Of a DNA stretch of 64,000 nt, positions 44,011-53,186 are shown one piece after another (positions within the stretch are counted from its first letter, which is position 1; every line of letters begins with the position of its first letter). The position numbers and the translations under genes were made by a program. The notes beneath the pieces are model-generated. The model saw only the letters and a program-made list of their open reading frames with translations, searched no databases and was not told where the DNA came from. This DNA comes from Galerina marginata (Eukaryota; Basidiomycota; Agaricomycetes; Agaricales; Galerinaceae): the NCBI GenBank assembly GCA_023014335.1, contig JAECYW010000017.1, positions 1 to 64,000 on the forward strand, given 5' to 3'.

Positions 44011-44720
44011 TGTTGGATCGGTGGTAGGACAAGGTAATATATTTCATTCCGTAGCATATCTGACTACTTGACAGCACCACGTTACCTCGGCTATTATGGT
44101 AAGCAATCCGCGTTCGCTTTGGCAATAGACGTACTTTAACTTATCGTTAGGTATGATCTATCGGGCTTTATCTATCGCGTCACCGTCCTCCTCGTTGCAG
44201 CCACCTCTCTCTTGCTACCCCCTGGCTGGTATAACGATAGTGAGTTTAAGCTTGACGATCCCGATGGAGTTGTTAGTTCGGAGGATGAAGCAGCTATGTA
44301 ACAGTAACTAGTTTTCACGCAGTTACTCTCGTTATATGATTATGGTTTCTATGATGCGCGGTCTGTTCAGGAAGGTTCTCCTGAGTTATGGTTACAGAAT
44401 GAACTGACTAACCTGGCCCTACTTATACGTGCAGTTCTGACGAGGCTAATTTATGATATCACGACTCATTTGGACACCAAAAGTAAGCTATGGCTTTTGA
44501 AACTGGAAATGTGCAGGTGCATTATGTGGCCACGACTTTCCGAGTCATGGCGGTGTGGAAGCGTCTGGTGCCAGACGTGCCAGACGGATGGAGCTTTCTT
44601 GACGCAAGAAAGAAAATGCTGTCACGCATGGCTACGTCAGGATGTACAGCGCAGCGTCAACAATCTAGGCATTAAACTACAAAGATAGAGCTAAATATTT
44701 CTGTGATAGCCCTCCGGCAT
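44010..44720. other. Spacer, no supportable gene
   Basis: About 700 bp between the repeat block and the minus-strand pseudogene. Short frames only. Confidence 0.35.
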
Positions 44721-44725
44721 ACGAA

Positions 44726-45632
44726 TCACCCTTCTACTCTCTGGAACTCAATGAGGTCCAGGGCAGGTTTAGCGCCGAGTAGACCCTTCTGTACTTCATC
44801 CAAACCATCATACCACATGTCGTCGTAGAAGTTAACTGGCAGTCCAGGAATTGGTCGCCTTAGGGTTTCAGTTGCGTTGACTCTTCGTTTTCATGGCCTC
44901 GGCGCGTTCCCAGTGACATTCTCGTAGCAGTTCTTGAAGTTTCGATCACGATCAACAGTAATCATCCTTGCGACCAAACCTAGCCTCCTCCAGCTCATTT
45001 TCTTGGCAAAATAGATCTTCTGTCCATCATCGTCAATGTCGCTTTCATCAGAACTCATCCCTCCTGCTCCTAGAGTTGCTACTAATTCGTCGAGGTGTTC
45101 CCAGATAACCTGACCATCCCCACACTGTGATGCAGCATTCTGGACTGTTATGCGACTTCGTACCGAAAATCTCTGGTATTTTCGCAAGGATAAATTCGCA
45201 TGACCAAAGCAAGCCAAAAATGCTTACCTCGTTCCTTCTTGAATTACGCCTTTGGTTTGCCAGCACCCGCCGGTGTTGAGTGATTAATCTCTGGTTCATC
45301 TGCATATTGGTTTCACCGATACGTCGCGTAGCTTGCTTCACCTTCTTCTTAAGCCTTCGAAGTCGGTCCATAAACATCTTGCAAATTTCTTCCTGCTGTC
45401 CTCCGTCGATGACGATATATTTCTCCGTATATGCTTCCATGAAAATCTCCAACAGGGCATAGTTCCAGGGACCCTCGATACTGACCCAATCTGGGGCGTA
45501 CGGCGGCGAAGGCCCAGGACCGCGCTCCTCCTCATAGGCTACTATCACATCTTCTTTAACCTCATTTGCATGAACAATGTCAGTGTCATGTTTGATGTCG
45601 AGCAAAGTGTTCATAATGTCTCGTACAGCCCT
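44726..45632 (-). pseudogene. Repeat-associated basidiomycete gene with a premature stop
   Basis: Exons 45632-45228 and 45172 onward join in phase. They encode ALLEIFMEAYTEKYI, CKMFMDRLRRLKKKVKQATR, RRNSRRNE, then VIWEHLDELVATLG and MSSDESDIDDDGQKIYF. At 44893-44891 a TGA replaces the expected CGA (RP-stop-KRRVN); the frame stays open behind it through RRPIPGLPVNFYDDMWYD and LDLIEFQRVEG to a stop at 44726. The MSSDESD...IPGLPxNFYD...WY pattern marks a large family of unknown function in Agaricomycetes. A single C-to-T change would explain the break. Upstream exons probably lie beyond 45640. Confidence 0.65.
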
Positions 45633-45639
45633 CTGAAAT

Positions 45640-46280
45640 AAGGTTATTAGATTAAAGAGAACCAAGGTAGAAACCTTACGAGTTGATCGTTTCTTTGAGG
45701 AGTGGTATGTCTTTGTGGAGGTAGTTTGAAGATTGTTGTCCGTATTTCTTCTTACGCTGAGCCTGATCTATACTGGAACGAGGCCTCCTCTAGCTCTCTT
45801 TCGCGTTCACGCTGGGATGGCGGTGGGTGTCTATAGTAGATTTATCAGCCAACTTGCTCATCCTCGTAGGGCAGACAGAAAATCAAACCTACGCTGATAA
45901 TCCCTTTCCCCACTGGCAGACCCACCCGCCCAGGAGAAGCACCTCCAAATTTAAAAACACTATCGAGTTCGTGCCTGCCCGCGCCGCTTGATCCTAACCC
46001 AGCTCTAGGACACAACCCAAAGTAGGTGAATCCGATGCAAACTTAGTAAAAGGCTCGAGGGTGAGGCCAAAGGTGCACCCCACTGTGGTGAAGAGGACGG
46101 CGCATCTTCGACTTGAGATAGTCAAGGCCACTGTCTGCGTGGTGAATCGACTTGGTCCTCGCCTTGTTTATAATATACTGCGTGCATCAACTGAAGTGGG
46201 GCGGGGGCTTTGAACAACGACGGAGGATACGAAGCCCAGCCAATATGTTGGGAATGCTTGCCTCATCGTTTCCGGCATCA
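45640..46280. other. Spacer left of the LTR element
   Basis: About 640 bp that may hold 5' exons of the minus-strand pseudogene, but none can be supported. It includes the insertion site ACCTG of the LTR element at its right edge. Confidence 0.35.
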
Positions 46281-46285
46281 ACCTG

Positions 46286-46438
46286 TGTTGGACTTAGTCC
46301 GTAGGTGACGACCTCGGTGGTATCCGGACACGGTCACGCCCCCTCGTACATATGTAGTCACTCCTGTACTCGTCGTCTCTATCGCTCAATCCATTTGCAC
46401 TGCCCGCGTGTCTCGTCTCCCTGCTCCGCTTGTCTACA
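46286..46438 (+). repeat. 5' LTR
   Basis: 153 bp, TG...CA, identical to 48636-48788 except one base. A pyrimidine-rich 3' part contains the sequence that also appears inverted near 48823. Confidence 0.9.
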
Positions 46439-47261
46439 GGTTATGGGCCCCGACGCGACCACAGCATAGACGACTTTTTCAACGCGCATCTACGCGTCTT
46501 CTGGACCTTGACAGCTTTCACTTTTGCCGACCTTGCAGCACCGTTTCGGATTCCTGTATCTTCGTCGTGCATTCCTGCCTTCCACAGCGCAGTCGGGTTG
46601 ACTTCTTCGTCAACCGCAATTCATCAACTTCCTTGCATTCGCAATCGGGTTTTGGACGCAAAACCGCAATCTCGCCATCATCCGAGAAGCGTACCAACCT
46701 TATCTTATCACCTGCCGACCCTGCGGCCTCATTCCCGTACCTTCGTCGCGCACTCCTGCTTCTGCAGTCGGGTTTAGGACGCCAAACCGTAATCTCGACG
46801 TCTGTCAAGAAGCGTACCATCTTTGTCTTTTTACCGTCCGACTTTGCGGCTCCCGTGCCGTATATTTGTCCGACGTCGACCATAGCCCATCGGTTTCCGA
46901 GTGCGCTGTCGAATCCATCTCTCGCCGTTCAGCATTATCACTACGTGCCCACTTTTCTAGCCAGCTCCATCGCAGAAATTCCCTCTTCAAGGTCTCGCAT
47001 CTCACCATTTGTCCTTCTCTCGTTCGGCTCTTTTTTCATAAAGCTTTTTCTTCGGACCCTGCCACTCTCCCCACCTTTCTACACAACTGGTTCATTGTTA
47101 CTATCGTTTTGAGTGCATATATTTTATTCCGGACGTCAATTCTTTCTCGGTCATTCTTTATTCGTAAATCTTACCTTTCTTTCTCTTTAAATTCGCTTTT
47201 ACGTGCATATATTCATCTCTCTTTTGCTTGAGCCCTTCGACCCCGCCCCAATCCTTTGAAT

Positions 47262-48425
47262 ATGCCACCCAAACGATCCACAAAAATTTCATCTGGCAGC
47301 AAATCACTGCCTGCTGCTCCATCATCTCGTCGCAAGGTTCAAGGGACACCTCCGGCTGGAACAGCACGTACGGCACCTCAATATCTCGTCATTGACCTGT
47401 CCCTCCCTTCGCATGTAGTCAATGATCGCTCTCTCTTTGCAACCTACACACCATCTCGCAAACTGCATCGGACAACCTTCGGTAACGATATTCTTGTTGA
47501 AGGCTACGGCGACGTGCATATTCGTACTTTTGCGGGTGGAACGTCAATTGTTTTCCGGCTCCGGGACTGTTGGCATGTTCCATCCTCTCCTTACCATTTT
47601 TTCTCATGCGCGAAGGCAATTTCTCAAGGGAAACAAATCATGCTTGCTGGTCGTACCCCCAGGATGATCTACGCCCACAAAGATCGTCTCGCCGAACCTC
47701 GACTGCCGAAGTATGTTCCATTTGCACGAGATGGTGGCCATTTTGTCCTCAATTTTCAAATCCCTGTCGAGGCGTCTGGCGTACAACCAACTGCAGCACC
47801 GCCGTTTTCTTTGCATACTTCGTTTTCTCGACCATTTGCTGGCCTCTCTTTTAATCCGTGTTCCGTTAATACGACCTCCTTTCCGGTTTCCCATTCTCCG
47901 CTTCTTTCAAATTCTTCTACTTCATCTGAATTCTTTGCTTTGCCTCCTGTTATTCAGAGACCTCTTACTTCGCTTTCACTTTCACATTTGCAACCCCATC
48001 TTTCTCCGACTTCTCTCGATGTTTCTTCTACTTCGACTCTACCTTTTTATTCAATTTCATCTCCACCATTACCTCCGCAATCAATGTCATTTTCAATTGA
48101 TCCATCACCTTCTGCCTCGCCCTCATCTCAGCACTTCCCTTTGCATTCTCCTCTTCAGAACCCATTATCTTTGAACCCACTTCCAATTTCGCTTTCTGAA
48201 CATCCTCCACCACTCAAAACTTGCTCTTCTCAAACCCCATTGTCTAATTCCTTTCAATCTCTATCATCAAATTCATCATGTCTTCCCCCACTTTCTTGGT
48301 ATCTTGCATCTTCTCTTTCCTCTCCTGCCATTTCTTCCCTTTCACATTCAAATTTGGGATTAAACCTCTTACCACGCCTTGCTGTTCTTTTCAACCACTT
48401 CCTTGTTTTTGAAGATCCCCCCTAG
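47262..48425 (+). CDS. Copia Pol-derived beta-barrel protein of the LTR element
   Basis: A single frame of 387 aa starting MPPKRSTKISSG. Residues about 45-150 (VVNDRSLFATYTP, FGNDILVEGYGDVHI, CWHVPSSPYHFFS) match the retropepsin-adjacent beta-barrel module found in Pol polyproteins of TNT1/Copia elements. The remaining 230 residues are Ser/Pro/Leu-rich without a recognisable domain. No catalytic aspartate triad (DSG) is present; the position reads DLSLPSH. As the only protein of the element, it may package or bind element RNA, but that is inference. It is intact despite being so reduced, which suggests it is under selection in this element family. Confidence 0.75.
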   Translation: MPPKRSTKISSGSKSLPAAPSSRRKVQGTPPAGTARTAPQYLVIDLSLPSHVVNDRSLFATYTPSRKLHRTTFGNDILVEGYGDVHIRTFAGGTSIVFRLRDCWHVPSSPYHFFSCAKAISQGKQIMLAGRTPRMIYAHKDRLAEPRLPKYVPFARDGGHFVLNFQIPVEASGVQPTAAPPFSLHTSFSRPFAGLSFNPCSVNTTSFPVSHSPLLSNSSTSSEFFALPPVIQRPLTSLSLSHLQPHLSPTSLDVSSTSTLPFYSISSPPLPPQSMSFSIDPSPSASPSSQHFPLHSPLQNPLSLNPLPISLSEHPPPLKTCSSQTPLSNSFQSLSSNSSCLPPLSWYLASSLSSPAISSLSHSNLGLNLLPRLAVLFNHFLVFEDPP

Positions 48426-48635
48426 AGTATATCTTCTTTGCAGGGGGGGGTAATTTCACCCTCCATTGCCCATGTTGCCTCTCTCACTTATTCTGATTCA
48501 TTGTTAATTTTGTTGTTATTCACTTCATATGTGTATGGGGGTGCTCCACTAGCACTGGCCCTTTTTCCTCCTTTTTATGGGGGTGTCTTTCGCTTTTCCT
48601 GTGTCCTTTTCCTGCCCTCGGTAGTCATGGGGGTG

Positions 48636-48788
48636 TGTTGGACTTAGTCCGTAGGTGACGACCTCGGTGGTATCCGGACACGGTCACGCCCCCTCGTACA
48701 TATGTAGTCACTCCTGTACTCGTCGTCTCTATCGCTCAATCCATTCGCACTGCCCGCGTGTCTCGTCTCCCTGCTCCGCTTGTCTACA
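48636..48788 (+). repeat. 3' LTR
   Basis: 153 bp, one base different from the 5' LTR, followed by the ACCTG duplication. Confidence 0.9.
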
Positions 48789-48822
48789 ACCTGGAAGAAC
48801 AGTGTGTTTGAGGTCAGCGATT

Positions 48823-48842
48823 GACAAGCGGAGCAGGGAGAC
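48823..48842 (-). repeat. Inverted copy of the LTR 3' end, outside the element
   Basis: The 20 bases are the exact complement of the last part of the LTR (48764-48783). They lie 35 bp beyond the element's right end, outside its target duplication, so they probably belong to an older, oppositely oriented relative into which or next to which the new copy inserted. Confidence 0.6.
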
Positions 48843-48849
48843 ATGAAAG

Positions 48850-50147
48850 TGGCATCGAGTGTGACGCGTGACCGGAACACCCGCTGAGCGTGTCGAGGGA
48901 CACCCAGCGGCAAGGGTGCCACACGCTCATCGCGCGATACATTTTGCTTGAGCTGAAATAGGCTATTTTGTCTTTGAACAAAATATTTGTGAGAATAACA
49001 TATTTTGACGGTAATGGCAGAGGCACACGTTTTGCCCCACTGCTAAATAAGGAATTCACATGAAGACAAAATCCTGGCAAAATCTGTAGTTTTGATCCTT
49101 CACGTAAAAGCTATATTTCCCACAAAATCAAAACTGGCAGTTTTGCCAGTCGTTTTGCCAGTGGGTAAATATCCTATTTAGACAACAACGCCAAATCAAA
49201 TTTTTTGCCCATCTTTTGCGCTCTATCAAAAAGTTGCATTTCGACCCATTTTTTCCCTCAGGCCAAAACATAAGCGGTCTATCCCACATTTTGACCGCCG
49301 TCAAAATAGTTCCACCCCAGTAGTGACGTCTGGTACCGTTGACAACTGGAACTGTGTATATTTCAGTCGAGCGTTTCGCTTGAATCTGTCAATAACATGA
49401 CATGCATGTGAGGGTTAATTATCAGCTGTCCGTTCCCAATCCGTTCCGGTGCGAACGGTTGCGATGTTTAATGTGCAGAGTCGGCCGGTTGGTAGGCAGA
49501 ACATTAACCATTAACTTAAGTACTTACTTACTTGGGTATGCGGTGTTAATGAGAATGAGGAACGACTTTCTGGTGGCCGCCTGGGTCGTGTCCGCAGTTC
49601 TAAGGTCCTGGGAGTTGTTTACACCGAGTCAGCTCATGCCAGCGACGGGCATTGATCACTTGATTCGCGGAAGAGACAGCCTGAGGTCACGGAGGCGAGT
49701 CAGTAGTGAGAATCAGTGCGCTGCCCGACTGATAGATTACAACGGGATGCCGTACGCGCTTCAACCCTTACATTCCTCTCGATCAACGGAGCCACAATCT
49801 TCAGCTGATCAGCACCGAAAGGCTGACATGGATGCACATGAGCACTTACCGAGACAAGCTGTCGGAACACAGGTTAAGCCACCATCGACGTCTATTCGGG
49901 CATCCACCTTAATTTCCGTTACAGAATGTACTGCCACAGTGAAACATATTCAAATGTCCTCTTGCATGGGCGCTGCAAGCATATGGTGGAAAAATAAGCT
50001 TCACATTCAGTATTCCGTTACACAGAGTAAGTAAACAGGAAAATAAATAAACATGCGCGAAAGCCACAACAACGTTGTAATGGAGAATCTCGGACTGAAC
50101 AGGTTCATTTTCGTAAAAGGAGATGGGAATAATAGAAAGGTAGCAAC
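48850..50147. other. Gene-free region with A/T-rich inverted motifs
   Basis: ATATTTTGACGG near 48999 and its complement CCGTCAAAATAG near 49305 bound a 310-bp stretch full of TTTTGCC/GGCAAAA motifs, which may be a decayed miniature inverted-repeat element. From about 49830 the sequence is similar to 52855-52975 and is the 3' flank of the DUF6535 duplication. No gene is supported. Confidence 0.4.
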
Positions 50148-52457
50148 TCAGCCGCTTTCAGCTTCTGAGCTGCCAAAGGCTGAGAGGGTATCGGCGTCGG
50201 TGTCGTGAGCGTCTTGCGGCGGTATATATTTCATTCTACTGCTCAACCAAACGAAAGCGTCATTATGGCAATGCAAGTTAGAGGGTAAACCATGTTCGAA
50301 CCTTTGGCCGTGATTCTTTTCCAAATCATCGACGACTTGCCCATAGCGTATAAGAACTGGCCCAAGTTGACTGAGGGCAGTGTAAACACTGTCAGGAATC
50401 CAAGATTGACTTTGCATGTATGATGCAAAAGAAGACGCTGCCGAGAATAATAGGTCAGGTCTCCGCGTTGACTCCGGATCGGCCATATGAGTATTTAGAG
50501 TCGTAGTGCAAACATTTATGGTCGCAACAAGACAATCGGCGACGAGGGTCGAATCGATCTTGGCTTCGTGGATGTGCTTTAATCGTGTTATACCGCCCCA
50601 GATGAAGTCCTTGGAGATCCCGTGTGCATGGAAGCTCTGCACCAAGACTTTTTCTGGTATGAAATCGTTTGTGAACGCCTTGAAGAACATGTAAAATGTT
50701 GATGCCCATTGGATCGCAAAGTCTATAACCAATTCCATTAGACCAGCCGCAGACGAGGATAAGTGCTGGTTGAATAATTACCTTCCAACGCCGGTTTACC
50801 CCAATCAGTGACCATGCCAGGATGGTCGAATTTGATTACATAGGGGAAATTTTGCCCGGATGGCTCTTTCAAGAGCTTCGTGGGGAAAAGGGTAAAGAAT
50901 CCTAATACTCGAAGTTGCAGTTCGTGGAAGTGAGTAGTTCTGGGGACAATTTCTTCCAAGTTACGGTTGTTGATCATAACAGTGAGGAAGGCGAGATTAT
51001 TTTCATCGAAGAGGAGGTCGGCATTTTCCCCATCAATGACGTCCGATATGTATCCAAACGTACCGCGCTTGAGGAAACGTTTGACGAGAGCCTGAAGATG
51101 ACGCTGATAGGGATACTGCCAGTGATGAATGTCATGCGTGTTTTGGGCTATCTCTTGGAAGCAATGATAGACCGTGGGGACAAATGTTATAGAATCTTCG
51201 ACTCCGTGTTCCTTTATGGCAGTACCGAGACCGTTAACGATGTCGTAGAGGGGGACATGCAACGGGAATGTCGTGGCCGCGTGAATCCCTTGCCCAGTCG
51301 TCAAGTAATTGTCCCGTACATCCAACCATGCCAAATCAAATTCAATCCATGTCTTTTTATTCCACACCACGAGGATGTCTTCGAGGGGCAGGAGCCACTT
51401 TCTTTGGTCATCTTGTTGGCCGTTGTGGAAAAGTCGGTTTCGTGACCAAATGATGGGATGGTAGAGAACTCGGGTGACGGTTTTAGACCATATCCAAAGG
51501 ATGACACCCGACATAGCACGGAAAGCTTGGGATTGAGGAGATTTGTAGGGACATTGCGCAGGGGCGCCAGCTTTATGGAGCTTTAGATATGGAATGTACA
51601 GCGGGAACGCTTGAAGTGTGGGTAGTAGCGTCGTTCCAATGAGTATGAGGAGCGTAATGATGATTAAAATGATGATGGGTATGGCGACTTTGTGTCCAAG
51701 GGATAATAGGAATTCAACCAGCCCTATGAAAAAGAGAACCAGTGCACCTTGAAGCAGCAAGGGCAAAGAAGCGAGGAGTTGTGGGACATACCACTTCCGC
51801 AGCGCCTCTGCCCGCATGTGAAATATCGCGTAGGATTGTTTGAATGTGATCCCGTCGTACCGTTGGTGTTCCCGCAGCCACTGAAGTGAGATAATCCCGA
51901 GTAGGACAGTGCTGAGACTGAGCACGAGACTAAGGAACCAGAACGTGTTGAGTCGAATAACAAAGGATGGAGGAGAGAACGGTATTTCTACAGGAGGTAG
52001 GGTTGCAGTCGTGTTCAGCGGATTTTCGGGGCGTGTCGCTATCCTGGAGAGCAAATCAATCATCTTGTCGTTAGGATCCGCCTTGAGTCCCTTGTATGAG
52101 TCGATGACAAAAGCCGTCACAACGGCAGAGAAGAGACCAGCCTTGGAGTTTCAATAAGTCGTTTTAGCGGCCGTTTCTGAATGTAATCGGAAGACTCACG
52201 AAGATTAAGAGGTTCTGCACTTCGTCTTTCCATGCATCGCATTGTGCTCTATCTTTCTTCAAGAGCGGCACAAGTAGTCTCTCCCAAGGGTCGTCGGTAG
52301 GCTCAGGCATAGGGTACTTATATTCCGCACTTTGAGGATTACCGCACTTCCATACCTTCGGGTCCTACCAAAACAGATAAGTAACGAGTGGTTGGTGGAA
52401 ATGCGAGTCTCTCACCTCTGCATTGAACCTCAGAGATTCCGTTACGCCCTCAGCCAT
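50148..52457 (-). CDS. DUF6535 multi-pass membrane protein, copy 1
   Basis: Exons 52457-52416, 52364-52200, 52141-50782 and 50722-50148 join in phase to 713 aa. The DUF6535 signature spans residues about 45-250: WERLLVPLLKKD, CDAWKDEVQNLLIF, GLFSAVVTAFVIDSYK, then three long hydrophobic segments (starting FWFLSLVLSLSTVLLGIISL, PLLLQGALVLFFIGLVEFLL and IIILIIITLLILIGTTLLP). The remaining 450 residues are soluble and alpha-helical by composition. Function of the family is unknown; it is restricted to basidiomycetes and highly expanded. Copy 2 lies 0.7 kb upstream in the same orientation with the same exon lengths. The frame is intact. Confidence 0.85.
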
Positions 52458-53186
52458 TTGGTGGGTGGATTGGTAAGATGTGGTCAGAAATTTTAACCGC
52501 TCTTTATGAAGGAGGTATCTAGGATTCGAGAACCTATGAGCTGCTTTCCTCAATTCCGGCGTGCAGTTGAGTTGACAGGCAGGCACCGCAACCCATTGCC
52601 TTCGGAATTATTCCTTCTTGGTATAATATGATAGGGAACTTCGAGAATAGCCTTGGTGTCAAAGTAGTCATCCCAATGGAAGACGATCAGACAAGTAAAC
52701 TTGTGTTACTTATTGTGGACAGATGAATGAGTGGAGGAGAGAAAAGTGAAAGGCGTTTCGGTGGCAGGACTGATTATAATGATTACCCGGTAGTAGCCGG
52801 GCGATCAGTCTGCTGTTCAAACCTGCAGTTTCTGCATAACTTTGACAGCACCTACTTATACCAAGACAAGCTGTCGGAACACAGATCAAGCCACCATCGA
52901 CGTCTATTGGGGCGTCTACCCAAATTTTGGTCACTGAAATGTGTTGAAAAATGAGATACATATTCTGTTACATAAGTAAGCAAACAGGAAAAGTGAAAAA
53001 AATACGAAAGCAACATATGTCATGGTGCGATGGAAAATCTCAGACTGACTTAGAACAAGTCATTTGTAAAGGAAGAAGAAATTTGATGCAAAAGCAGCAT
53101 TGACGATCAGTCGCTGCCAGAAGTTGAGACGATATCAACGTCAGTCTTTTGAGCGTCTTGCGGCGGGACATATTTCAGTCTACTGC

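Larger units (their letters stand above)
46286..48788 (+). mobile_element. Non-autonomous Copia-type LTR retrotransposon
   Basis: Two direct repeats of 153 bp (46286-46438 and 48636-48788) begin TGTTGG and end CTACA, and I find one difference between them (T/C at 46404 versus 48754). ACCTG flanks both ends (46281-46285 and 48789-48793), a perfect 5-bp target duplication. The left LTR is followed by GGTTATGGGCCC, a candidate primer-binding site, and the right one is preceded by a purine tract (ATGGGGGTG). The interior is 2.2 kb with one long frame and no integrase, reverse transcriptase or RNase H. It must depend on a relative for mobility. Near-identical LTRs show a recent insertion. Confidence 0.9.

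Noticed and set aside
46408..47112. A 234-codon frame starting in the 5' LTR.
   Set aside because: It begins within the LTR and is rich in low-complexity Ser/Leu/Phe; no Gag-like feature (such as a CCHC knuckle) is present, so I treat it as leader sequence.
49402..50034. A 210-codon plus-strand frame downstream of the DUF6535 gene.
   Set aside because: It starts in A/T-rich repeat-like DNA, covers duplicated 3' flank, and the corresponding flank of copy 2 does not keep the frame.
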